Positions 11,883 to 22,128 of a DNA stretch of 64,000 nucleotides are shown here, piece by piece. This stretch comes from Garcia nutans (Eukaryota > Streptophyta > Magnoliopsida > Malpighiales > Euphorbiaceae), in contig CANTUV010000037.1 of assembly GCA_947685225.1 (NCBI GenBank), positions 29,221,001-29,285,000 of the forward strand, given 5' to 3'. Both the position numbers and the translations under genes were made by a program. The notes below the pieces were generated by a model. It saw nothing but the letters and a program-made list of their open reading frames with translations, did no database searches and was not told the DNA's origin. The first letter of the stretch is position 1. Every line of letters starts with the position of its first letter.

Positions 11883-13735
11883 TGTAACATCCCAAACTAT
11901 ACCCTAAAAGTTTTGGAATGATTATTGTTGAAATTGGATTAAATGATTTTAAAGTGTGTGTAAAGGATTAAGAGGAAATAGGAGTGTGTATATGTTATAT
12001 ATATAGAGATATATATAACATATACAAGTCAACAAGTGTGATGGTCAAATGAGATTTATTGGTTATTTTAAAATGGAAATTAAATTAAGTGGAAGATGAT
12101 TTTTATAATATTTTATTATTATAATTGCTTGGTGGATATTAAAAGAAGACTTTAGTGGTTTAGAAGAGTTGAGTGGGTTGACTTTCATCTTCTTCTTCTT
12201 TTCTCTTCTCTTTGGCCGGCCATCACCATAGCTAGAAGGAAAGGGAGTTTTGTTGTTCTTTAACTCAAGATTTGAGGTGTTTTAAGAGATCAAGTTGTAG
12301 TTGAAGGGTTTTCATCACTTTTGGTATGTTTTTCAACTTGATTCTTTAGTTTTCTTTTGAGTTTGTGTATTGAGCTTGGTGTATGGTTGTTATGGATTAT
12401 GTATATGTTGAGTTGTGATTTGTGTTTTGGATGTATGTATTGAGTTGTTTTGGTGTTTATACAAGTTTAGTATGGTTTATTAATGGTTTTGGGTAAGATT
12501 GTTTAGAGCAGATAAGGGTAAAGTATGTTGTTTGTTGCATATGGTGTTGTTGGTGTTGGAATCAGGATTTTTGGCCTGACACGCCCATGAGCACAGCCAA
12601 GTCTTTGGGCATGTCAATGGTTCTATTTTCTAGATGGGTGACATGACCAGTGAGATGCCCATGTCACTGAGCGTGTCACAGCTTCTGTGTTGGAGTAGTA
12701 TTGACACGAGCAGTGACACGCCCATGTCACTGAGCGTGTCATAGCTACTATGATGTTGGTTGATTGACACGTCCAGTGACACGCCCATGTCATTGAGCAT
12801 GTCATAGCCATTGTGTTGGGGGAAGATTGACACAACCAGTGACATGCCCATGTCATAGCTTCTGTGTAGTGAGTTTAGGGCACGATAAGGGACACGCCCG
12901 TGTTGTTGAGCGTGTCATGTGTAGAGTTTTCCCTAGTTGGTTCTTATCCTTATTATCTTATGTGTATCTCTAAGTGAGTGTGTATGATCACTTTTGGATT
13001 AGGTTTTGAAGAGATTGAGTTGCCCTAATCCAAGTGTTGAAGGATTCTTGGAAGAGGAAGTGGTTAGATTGGTGTGAGTTGCTCTTAGGGAAAGTACAAA
13101 CCTTACATGATTGCATACATTTACATGACTTTGGGACTTAACACATTTGGTTGTAAATGTGTTAAGTAATCTATTACATTGTTGATATAATTGATTAATG
13201 CTATGATTTGCATAATGTGAAAGATATAATGATTGTTAAAAATGTATGTACAATGCAATTGATTATGTATACTCAAATGATGAAATGTGAAGCCATTGAT
13301 GTTGGCTATAATGATGTAAATGAAATATTGAGGCATTGTGCCTAGATGATTATGAGAAAATGAGAATGGAATTGATAATGAAATAAATAAGGAATTGTGT
13401 GCCTAATGTGTTATTCAATTTTCAGAGTTTTGTTATTGGTGGCATGCCTAAAAGTAACAATCCCTTAAAGCTAGGTTGGGCTTGGTCCTTGAAGCCAAGT
13501 TGGGTTGATGCTTATCTCCCCTTGAATCTTGGTTCGGCCTAGTCCTTGAAGCCTAGTTGGGATGTTACATATGAGATGTTTCTCATTGTGATAATGATTC
13601 ACCTAAGGGCTTGATAAATGTGATTATTGAACCAAAACATTAACTCTGATATTTGAATGACATATTAGTTTCTGTTGGGCCCATGTTTGTCTTTGCTTAA
13701 ATGTAATCATGAATGATGAAACAATTGAATAATAT
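11883..13735 (+). mobile_element. Truncated Tekay-type LTR (D), forward orientation
   Basis: It begins TGTAACATCCC at 11883, inside the Tat gag. Its first 50 bases align with the start of the minus-oriented LTR of element A (TGTAATATCCCAAT..). Further landmarks follow in the same order: a simple-sequence TCTTCTTCTT stretch with GGCCGGCC near 12215, a palindrome array, CTTGAAGCC repeats at 13440-13560, and a CATTAACTCTGA block near 13645 followed by GGGCCCATG. It then stops at about 13735 against Tat LTR sequence. Compared with the 2.86-kb LTR of A, roughly the last third is missing. The 5 bp before it are CTCCA; no matching TSD is present because the other end is lost. Confidence 0.7.
12578..12919 (+). 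repeat. Dyad repeat array, GACACGC..GCGTGTC variant
   Basis: Four to five degenerate units of about 65-75 bp, each with GTGACACGCCCATGTCA followed by CTGAGCGTGTCA. Within a unit GACACGC and GCGTGTC are perfect inverted repeats, for example at 12715-12740. The array occupies the same LTR position as the GACACGGCC arrays in elements A and B. Confidence 0.75.
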
Positions 13736-14693
13736 TGTGTGTGGGAATTTTTGCCTCCACTCCCGGTGGAATGGTTCTTACGACTTCGGCACTATTTAGA
13801 CTCGGGGCCTTTGAGAATACAGACCTAAGTCCGGAGAAAATGGAGTCGCCACCCGGACGGGTCGGGAAAAAGAAAGGGGTGGATGACTTGATTCCTAAGG
13901 AATCCCCAACCCCCTAATGGGTTCGAAAAGTTGGGTACATGTGGGGAAGGTGATAAATGGCCCAACACCCCCACAACGCCCGGTTCATTGGACCCGGCTT
14001 CCTTTACAAGTCTTAATATTATAAAATTCTTAAATATAACAATATTATCCATATTACACACAATAATTAAAAGAAAGCATCATTATATTAAAAAAAAAGC
14101 AATTTCCAAGCAAAACAAATAAATAGACACCCATCTGAAGATGGAAACATGCCCTTACATCCATGCCTAAATAGGACACCCACCGAAAGGTAGAAACATG
14201 TCCTTTACATTAATTCTAAAATAGAAAAGCAATTTAAATTACATGATATTTAACTAATGAGGTACCCACAAAGTGGAAACATACCTCTTACAACATTTGG
14301 AAATCTAAATAAATCGATAAAAGTAAATAACCATTCATCGTAAATGAATCATTCATCAAAGGTATTAAATATAAATAAAAAGTAAACATCCATCCATCAT
14401 AAACTAAATAAACGAAGCATTGAACTTAAATAAATTAAAGCATATAAAATAAACCAAAGCATAATCAAACATAGAATTGAATAAGGCAAATAAAAATCTA
14501 AATTATAGCTACTGTTTCCATTTAGGGTTCTTTATTTCATGTGTTTAGGGTTTTGGAATTTGTGGAATTAGGCTACTGTGAGTTTTTAAAGGAATTAAAA
14601 TAGATTAAGGTTTTATGATTTAAGAAGGTTGATAAAATTCTTTGATTAACTAAATTAGTATTTGAGTCGTGAAATCATGAAACTAGGGTTTGG
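13736..14693 (-). mobile_element. Tat/Ogre-like LTR (T3a), reverse orientation, truncated
   Basis: On the plus strand it starts TGTGTGTGGGAATTTTTGCC at 13736, the reverse of the LTR 3' end. It runs through the same conserved domain as 15020-15340 and the CTACTGTTTCC..TTTAGGGTT region, then breaks at about 14693, where the other copy (at 15671) continues for more than 1 kb. The left end abuts the truncated Tekay LTR exactly. Short open frames here are shadows of LTR sequence. Confidence 0.6.
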
Positions 14694-15019
14694 ACCAACA
14701 TGGAATCGGGATAAAAACCTAAGGAAAGTAACTAGGCCAATTACATGAGCTTTAGTCTTTGGGTAAAAAGACTTAGGTTCCCATAGTAAGTATATACCAA
14801 ATGGTACGAGACTATGAGTCGCTATGCCATGCTCGATCTGTATACCTTGAGTGAAAATATGGTATCCCTTACATAACACAACATGGGTAACACGGGCTTC
14901 CTAACTCATGCGCACGATGAAATCTAATATGATGCAATGGATAATATCATTATAAGAAAGAATAGAACAATAAAAAGACCAACAGAATCAACTTCTCTTA
15001 TCCCCAGTGGAGTCGCCAC
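14694..15019 (-). other. Tat-type 5' leader with tRNA-Arg primer-binding site
   Basis: On the minus strand TGGCGACTCCACTGGGG (15018-15002) follows the LTR end after one base. Plant tRNA-Arg(ACG) ends CCCCAGCGGAGTCGCCA, so the site is complementary to it with one mismatch. tRNA-Arg priming is typical of Tat/Ogre elements (established knowledge). The rest is the inverted copy of the leader at 10160-10370. Confidence 0.7.
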
Positions 15020-15940
15020 TGTGAGTAGGGATTTTTGCCCCCACTCCCGATGGAATGGTTCATGCGACTTCGGCACTGTTTAGGCTCGGGGCCTTAGAGA
15101 ACACGGACCTAAGTCCTAAGAAAATGGAGTCGCCACCCGGATGGGCCGGGAAAAAAAAGGGGTGGATGACTCGATTCCTAAGGAATTCCCAAACCCCTAA
15201 TGGGTTTGGAAAGTTGGGTACATGTGGGGAAGGTGAGAAATGGCCCAGCACCCCCCACAACGCCCGGTTCATTGGAACCGGCCTCCTTTACAGGTCTTAA
15301 TATTATAAAATTCTTAAATATAACAATATTATCCATATTACACACAATAATTAAAAGAGAGCATCATTATATTAAAAACAAAGCAATGTCGAAGCAAAAC
15401 AAATAAATGGACACCCATCCGAAGATGGAAACATGCCCTTAAAAATCTAACATAGAATTGAATAATGAAAATAAAAATCTAAATTATAGCTACTGTTTCC
15501 ATTTAGGGTTCTTTATTTCATGTGTTTAGGGTTTTGGAATTTGTGGAATTAGGCTACTGTGAGTTTTTAAAGGAATTAAAATAGATTAAGGTTTTATGAT
15601 TTAAGAAGGTTGATAAAATTCTTTGATTAACAAAATTAGTATTTGAGTGGTGAAATCATGAAACTAAGGTTTGGACACTTTAAAATACTTAGATTTATAG
15701 TTTATGGTTACTCATTGAATTATGTTTCCAAGCTTACTGTGTAAAATTATAATATTTGTGTTTTTATGGTTTTTAAAGTTTTAAAGGATTAGGGTTTAGA
15801 AAAAATAAGGGTTTAAGGTTTTAAAGGGGTTAGGTTTCACTATTTTTGTATTTTGGAGTTGGATTAGGGTTTTAAGATTTTTGATTTAGGGTTTCGGGGA
15901 ATGATTTTTATTTTACGATTTGGAAAAAACAATTGATAAC

Positions 15941-17701
15941 TGTTGCGCTCGAATTAACTCTACCACAAAGCGTCACTCGCAAGTATACGAGGTAGCTGTA
16001 GCAAAGGTGATCGCCCCAAGGTCGTCTCTCAAGGAAGCTAAAGTAGCTTATTGATTATTAGATTATAAATAACAAGAAATGAATAAATTTAAATTGCTAA
16101 CTAATGAAAACAGATCAATTGGAATTTTAGAACAATAAAAGTAAATTGAGCTGATGATTTGATTCACTTAATAGAAAAGTCTAGGGTTCGCACTTCTCTA
16201 CTACTTATATGTAAGAACGGTTATTCCTCTTAACCAATTTAATTTCAAATATTAAATCTCAAGTAACTTAATTAATTGAAAAAAGGAAATAAGCTCTCGC
16301 ATTTAAACCTCTCTAAAATAATCTTGTTCCAATTGAAATAATCTTTTCCTAGGTTATATCTCTAATTCACGTAAGTCCTTAATTGAATTGTTCCAGCATT
16401 ATACTTCATCTCTCAATCCATCATCTAATACCTAAAACACATAATTGGTGGCCAATCAATTATATATTAGCAATAATTCATTCAATAAAGGCTTAAAGAA
16501 ATAATTGAGTTAAGAGTAATAACCAATTCATACAATCATAGCAGATCCATACAAACCCTAGACTAGATCAAATTAGTTCATAATGCTATCAAACATACTC
16601 ATCTCATTAATATTCAAAGAAATCAATTTAGACATGATAATATCCATAAATACAATTCCAATGAAAATAAAGAGATAAAGTTCAAGAACAAAACCAAATT
16701 ACAAACTCCTTGAAGCTTCTGAAGAATTTCTTGTTCAAATCTTGCAAGAAGGATGTACCAATGGCTAGAACAATCTAATCTAAGCTAGATTAATCAGAGT
16801 GTAATCAAAATCAAAGAAAAACAAGTTATGGAAACCTAAACTCTCTTTGACGGCTCAATCTGCTCTCAAAATCGCAACAACAACTAAAGAAAACCTAACT
16901 TTAATATTTATACGAAACGCGTCTTTATTAATCCATGAGTGACACGACCAGGTTGAAGGAGACTTGGCTGTGTCTGAGGACTTTGGAGGGAGAGACATGG
17001 CCAAGTTAAAGGGGACACGGCCGTGTTGGAGGTGCAATGGAGGGACACGGCCACAAGCTTGGCCGTGTCCCTTGCTTGTGTTCACTACTGCCTGCTTTTC
17101 TTCTTTTCTTCTTTGGTTGAGTGACATGGCTGTGTTGGAGGTTTACTTGGCCGCGTTGGACCATTTTAGAGGGACACGGCCAGTGACTTGGCCGTGTCCC
17201 TTGCCTGTGTCTTCTACTGATTGATTTTCTTCCTTTTGCTTTGGAACTGAGTGAGACATGGCCAAGTTGGATGAAACTTGGCCGTGTTTGAGCTTCTTTG
17301 GAGGGACACAGCCAGTGACTTGGCCGTGTCCCTTGAGTGTGTTCCTCTCTGTGTCTTGATCTTCTCTTTAACTTGGTATGGGACACGGCCACAATCTTGG
17401 CCGTGTCCTTTGCCTGTGTCAGCTACTGTCCCTTTTTTTCCTTCAATTTGGTTCCTTGGCTTTTTAACCTAAAACAAAACTTGAAACAAACTTTAAACAA
17501 GAATTAAATGAACATTAACCAACAAAATGTAAACACACACTAAAAACTAGGACAAAAAAAACATAAACACTGAAATAAACTAAAACTACCAAAATTAATG
17601 AAAACACTAAATAAACATATTAAAACAAACAAAATACCTAAAGAAAACAATATTTATCATAATAAACAAACTACAAAACTATGACAAAAACTAACAAAAC
17701 A
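15941..17701 (-). repeat. 3' LTR of Athila element E
   Basis: 1761 bp. On the minus strand it runs from TGTTTTGTTAG to CGAGCGCAACA, so it has TG..CA ends. The end near 15941 contains a block (CACTCGCAAGTATACGAGG.. to ..GATCGCCCCAAGG) shared with every Athila LTR here (22129, the end of F near 28540, and 58975). A palindrome array occupies 16941-17420. Confidence 0.9.
16941..17420. repeat. Palindrome array GGGACACGGCCA / TGGCCGTGTCCC in Athila LTR
   Basis: Several strong dyads in about 480 bp. At 17173-17202, arms GGGACACGGCCA and TGGCCGTGTCCC (12 bp, perfect) enclose GTGACT. At 17045-17074 the same arms enclose CAAGCT. Weaker GACATGG/CCGTGTTT variants lie between, roughly every 110-120 bp. 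Open frames crossing it (for example 17006-17392) translate the repeat and are not credible genes. Confidence 0.88.
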
Positions 17702-17705
17702 ACTA

Positions 17706-17740
17706 CCCCACACTTAAAACTTTGCTTGTCCTCAAGCAAA
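17706..17740 (-). promoter_or_regulatory. Polypurine tract with upstream stem-loop (Athila E, LTR-proximal)
   Basis: On the minus strand a hairpin TTTGCTTG-AGGA-CAAGCAAA (17740-17721; 8-bp perfect stem, 4-nt loop) is followed after 4 nt by AAGTGTGGGG (17716-17707), which leads into the 3' LTR. The tract is in the position of the plus-strand priming PPT. The same composite recurs at 19007-19038, 60704-60738 and 61975-62010. Confidence 0.8.
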
Positions 17741-19006
17741 TTCACATGGCATAAATTAAAAACTCAAACAACCTTAACTATAATTCCAGCATATAAGATG
17801 AAATTCTTTAAGACTCAGCCATAAATATTTGCATCTTATTCAATCAAGGATTTTCTTAACTCATTCATTAATCCAGACATACAAATCTTATCTCTCATCT
17901 AAGTGTTTCACTCGATTTCAAAGGTTAATCACTCAAACCACTCATGACTGCACACTACCATAAACTTGCTTAATTATCCAATCTCTCTCACTGATTTTCT
18001 CAAGAAATAATCCGAAGGTCTTTCATTTGGATGTAATGGGGCTAAGGTAAAGGTGTGAGAAAAGACATTTAAGCTGGAGCATCAAGAATTGGAGTATCTA
18101 AATTAGACAATACTCTTGCTAAGAAATTCATAACTCCTTCAAATGGCATACTCACAATCCATTAATACTTCACATACTTGCATACTTAAAGAAAAATAAC
18201 GAGTCAACATTCCTCCAATGCTAGAAAATACATGGATTTTGTATATATATATCTTTCTTTTTCTTTTTTCTTTTATTTTTATCATTTTTTTAATATATAT
18301 ATATACAAAATATAAACTTGCATGGAACATCTAGCTTAAAATGTAGAGGAAAAGAATAATCAACTCGTAATATAATGTGCAAAGTATGCATTTCAACCCC
18401 AAATAGCAATACCAATTTTTTTTTTACTTGCTTACCCCACACTTTGAAATAAACCACCCTATTGTCATATCATAAAACTCCATTCCTTAATGCAGATATG
18501 ATGATAATAAGAATATGTTAAGTTGAGAATTGTGTTGATCAAACAATAAAAAGGTCAAAGGCTCAACTTGGCTCACTAAGGAATTAAATATTAAGGGAGG
18601 TCTTTTTAAGCTAAAGGGCTAACCTAATTTTCCTTCATCATTTTAAAACTAGAGATGAAATCATAATGTGAGTTCAATTAGTATGCAAAAGCAAACTCTA
18701 GAGATGCAAAATCATGAAGGTGCACACTTAAGAAAAGAAAATCAACTGATAATAATATTCAATCTATGAGGCTCAAAACTCACAAAGGTGGGTTCACAAA
18801 GATTTATATGTCATGAATTGCAGAATGTGAAAATTTATCCTGAATGAATTCAAATGCAAATCTCTATGCTGATACTAAAGTCTCAACTATAATACCAGAA
18901 TCAAAGAAAAGTTAATAAGTTTTCAACAATCATGCCATGCACAACACACAATATAACACACAAAACAACAAACAAAACAAAAATTAAAGAAAAGCTAAAA
19001 GATTAC
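17741..19006 (-). other. Athila E non-coding 3' region
   Basis: About 1.3 kb between the integrase tail and the LTR, with no gene. It contains an AT-repeat/pyrimidine-rich segment (about 18239-18306). A similar layout of AT repeat plus T/C-rich run occurs in element G at about 61275-61350. Confidence 0.5.
18435..18444 (-). promoter_or_regulatory. Second AAGTGTGGGG tract of Athila E (no stem-loop)
   Basis: An exact second copy of the PPT core about 730 bp upstream (element sense) of the LTR-proximal one. No inverted repeat lies next to it. Element G has one at a matching place (61415-61424). Confidence 0.55.
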
Positions 19007-19038
19007 CCCACACTTTAGAATTTACATTGTCCTCAATG
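19007..19038 (-). promoter_or_regulatory. Third AAGTGTGGGG tract with stem-loop (Athila E)
   Basis: On the minus strand the hairpin CATTG-AGGA-CAATG (19038-19025) is followed after 8 nt by AAGTGTGGGG. The loop is the same as in the LTR-proximal hairpin but the stem sequence is different. It lies about 270 bp downstream of the integrase-tail stop codon. Confidence 0.7.
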
Positions 19039-19303
19039 GAAAACAAGAATAATAAAGAAAAAGAGTTAAAGGACAACCTGTCTTCCATCGTACCCTGGTG
19101 AGGCGAAACCTAACTTTCCATCAAAACACATATGTTCAAAAACAAAATACAAGAGAGCTTTAGGGTTTCCATTTATTTAAACTAAACATAAAATCAAAAT
19201 TGCTAAATATAAAATTATAACTATGAAAAAGAAATGCAAACCGATGGGTTGCCTCCCATTTAGCGCTTCTTTAATTTCATAAAGCTGGACATCACTGCAA
19301 GGT

Positions 19304-20608
19304 CTAGGGATCGTGGATCAAAGTGCTGTCAATAATCCTCACTTCTTGAAATCCTTCTTTATATGGTTTAACTCTCTGTCTATTTACTTTAAAAGTCTTA
19401 TTGGTTCGAGAGTTAAGCAATTCAATGGCACCATAAGGACATACCTGAGTTATCTCGAAAGGACCACTCCATCGAGACTTGAGTTTACCTGGAAACAGAC
19501 AGAGTCGAGAATTAAAAAGTAAAACTTTCATACCTGGACTCAATGTCTGTCGCACTATAAATCTGTCATGAAGTGCTTTAATGTGATCCTTATAATTCCT
19601 CGAGCTCTCATATGCCTTTGGGTTAAGGCATCTTTGGGTCTCCCCCGCTAGTTTAGCCCCCTCTTCTAAGGTTAGTGTCAGCTCCAATTTATCTGAGGAA
19701 CCTGTCTGCAAGAGAACATCTGAGACAACTGCGTCAACACAATTAATTAAAGAACATTCCTCATATAAAGCAGTTGTAGGAATGGGAGAAGTGTTAAAAA
19801 TAGAAAAATCAACAGTTTGTCCTAAGACATTCATTGACAACTTACCATTTTTAACATCTATTAAGGTGTTGGTAGTAGCCATAAAAGGCCTACCCAGCAA
19901 AATAGTGTGTGCTAATGGTGTAGGGTTACTTCCTTCCATATCAAGAACTATAAAATCCACACGTGCTATTAACCCTCCAACCTTAACTAACACATCTTCT
20001 ATAACCCCTTTCGAGAATCTAAGAGATCTATCAGCTAATTGCAACACCATTTTGGTTGGTTTAAGCTCCCCTAGTTCTAATTCTTGATACACAGAATAAG
20101 GCATCAAATTCACACTAGCTCCTAGATCACACATGCCTTTAGTCCCATTTCCATTCCCCACAGTAAATTGAATTATAAAGCTACCAGGATCCTTTAGCTT
20201 GGGAGGTAGTTTATGCTGCAGAATAGCACTAGCTACCTCTGAAATTATCACCTTTTCATTTAGCTCATACCTCTTTTTCTTGGTGATCAGCTCTTTGAAG
20301 AATTTGGCATAAGCCGGCATGTTCTTTATTGCTTCCAGTAAGGGTAAGTTAATACTTACCTTAGACAGCATGTTGAAGACGTTAGAAAATTGCTTATCTG
20401 GTTTATCATCCTTCAACCTGCTGGGGAATGGTGGTCGGTATGGATTGCTTGCCTTGTGTAAATCTGTTGAAAGGGACTTCTTTATTGTTCTATCTCCAGC
20501 ACCTTTGTTCTCTGGTTCTCCTTCCCCCTTGTTCTCTTGGTCACCTGCATTCACAGAATCATTTTCAACATTATTGTTAATTTCCTTACCACTTCTAAGA
20601 ACAGTCAC
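19304..20608 (-). pseudogene. Athila protease joined in frame to the integrase C-terminus
   Basis: An open frame of 434 codons. Residues 70-145 are the conserved pre-protease block (PDKQFSNVFNMLSKVSINLPL, KLKDPGSF). Residues 160-275 are the aspartic protease, with CDLGASVNLMP (catalytic Asp about 161; DLGA is usual in Athila) and ILLGRPFMAT. At about residue 300-335 the frame passes directly into the integrase C-terminal region (YKDHIKALHDRF, VLLFNSRLCLFPGKLKSRWSGPF, to about 420). RT, RNase H, and the integrase zinc finger and DDE core are missing, a loss of several kilobases without breaking the frame. In-frame stops separate it from gag. It probably cannot transpose alone but might be packaged by an intact relative. 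Confidence 0.85.
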
Positions 20609-21064
20609 TGATTGTGCCTGCTCAGGTTAACTTGGGAATTTCCCCTTTTGTTGAATCTGCATCTGTTGTGCAAGTTGCCCTACTTGAATCTCCACTTTTT
20701 TAAAAGATGCTTCTAATGAATCCAGCCTCTTATTGGTCATCTCTTGATTTTTATCACTTACTTGGATAAAAGCTTGTAAACTTTCCTCCAAGCTCTCTAT
20801 CTTAGACTACCCATGATTTGAGGATTGGCCCTGCTCTTGGTTCTGTCTTTGAAGCAAATGGAAAGGCTGCTGAGAATTATTTGTTGCCCAAGAAAAATTT
20901 GGGTGATTCCTCCAACCAGGGTTGTATGTATTTGAATAAGGATCATTTCAGGTCCTTGGTTGAAATCCGCCCATAGCATTGACTTGCTCAGCATTACCAA
21001 AAGACTCATATGCAGAGGGACATATATTTGCTCCATTCCCGAAAGTCCCACAGATTCCACACAC
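20609..21064 (-). pseudogene. gag: Athila gag C-terminal part, four nonsense changes
   Basis: This continues gag after its premature stop: CGICGTF..NGANICPS (a degenerate zinc-knuckle-like block), NAMGGFQPR, NPGWRNHPNFSWA, then a coiled-coil-like SLEASFKKVE..VGQLAQ stretch. Compared with element F, stops arise at GAA to TAA (about 21066), CGA to TGA (about 20951), CAG to TAG (about 20814) and CAA to TAA (about 20628). Three of the four are C to T, as expected from deamination of methylated cytosine. Confidence 0.75.
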
Positions 21065-21988
21065 TTATTGAGTAGATGAAGAAATATTGTTCTTCATATT
21101 CAGCATCTGCACTTGCTTTGTCAACTCAGCTATTTGATTCACCATCTCACTATTGGCTTCTAGTTGATTCACCCCTTTACTTCTTCCCCTTACATTTTTC
21201 TTTTGAGAATTAGCTCCCAACATCTCAAAGATATCATAAGTTTTAGCTACTGTCTTTTCTCCCATGGCTCCCCCAGCTGCATTATCAACTGTATTCTGAA
21301 ATTGCTGGGTTAGACCATCATAGAAAAAATGGTTTAGAAGTTGAAGTGGGTAGTGATGATGGGGACACTGGATTAATAACATTTTAAATCTGTCCCAAGC
21401 CTCATGAAATGGCTCTCCTTCAAATTGAGAGAATGTAGCAATCTTCCCTCTCAATTCAGCTGTCTTTTGATGTGAGTAAAACTTGCCCATGAACTTGTTA
21501 TAAACTTGCTCCCAAGTTGTCAAAGAGTTTTCGGGCAACATCATAAGCCAGCTCTTTGCCCTATCCTTCAATGTATAAGGGAAACATCTCATCCTCAACT
21601 GATCCTCTGTTAGTCCTCCCAATGGAAAAGTGTTGAGGGTAGAATAAAAATCCCAGATAAAGTTCAAAGGATCTTCATTTGGAACTCCATAGAATGATGG
21701 GAGCATGTTGTAATGAATGTTCTTCAACTCATAGTTCCTTGCTGCATCTGTCAGTCTTATGCAAGAGGTGGAAGTTCCAATGACAGGTCTAGTAAAGTCT
21801 CTCATAATTCTTTGTCTTTCTTCTGCCATTTTAACAGATTGTGCAGATTCCGACTTAAAATCAGAAGTGTCCTCCTCTGAAGTATCAAATCCCGTGTACA
21901 ACTCAAACTCTTCCCTGCTCCTTTTCACTCTCTGAATTTCTGGAATGATTGGGTATAGCTCTCCTCCAAGTGATCTCCTGCCTTGCAT
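21065..21988 (-). pseudogene. gag: Athila gag, N-terminal and core domain
   Basis: An open frame of 307 codons starting MQGRRSLGGELYP. It has an acidic N-terminus (about residues 25-55) and then the Athila Gag core: LPSFYGVPNEDPLNFIWDFY, MRCFPYTLKDRAKSWL, TWEQVYNKFMGKFY, FEGEPFHEAWDRFKMLL..CPHH, LLNHFFYDGL and DNAAGGAMGEKT. This is the Retrotrans_gag domain, which builds the particle. It ends early at a TAA replacing GAA. The leader between primer site and start is short (about 115 bp). Its closest relative in the window is the gag of F. Confidence 0.85.
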
Positions 21989-22104
21989 AAATAAAATTTC
22001 TAGAAAAAGAAATTATTAAAAGCAAAAGACAAATAAAATAAAATGAAAACAATGAAAAATAATCTAGAGTATTTTTGCCTAATAAACAATTACGCCAATT
22101 AGCT

Positions 22105-22122
22105 TCCCCGGCAACGGCGCCA
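22105..22122 (-). other. Primer-binding site, tRNA-Asp (Athila E)
   Basis: On the minus strand TGGCGCCGTTGCCGGGGA lies 6 nt inside the 5' LTR. It is perfectly complementary to the 3' end of plant tRNA-Asp (..TCCCCGGCAACGGCGCCA), the usual Athila primer. Confidence 0.92.
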
Positions 22123-22128
22123 AAAACT

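Noticed and set aside
12623..12856. Two overlapping minus-strand ORFs with repeated TRSVTWACHW
   Set aside because: Direct translation of the 65-75 bp dyad repeat in LTR D in two frames.
17006..17392. Long open frames over the palindrome arrays (also 23043-23694, 27170-27619, 30716-30901, 36470-36892, 53032-53454, 60053-60439)
   Set aside because: Peptides such as GTRPSHWPCPS repeat with the DNA unit and appear on both strands. They follow from the repeat lacking stops and have no start context or domain.
22105..22122. Possible tRNA genes at 22105, 15002, 42159, 51242 and 54663
   Set aside because: Only the 3' 12-18 nt of a tRNA are matched, in the position and orientation of primer-binding sites; no cloverleaf surrounds them.
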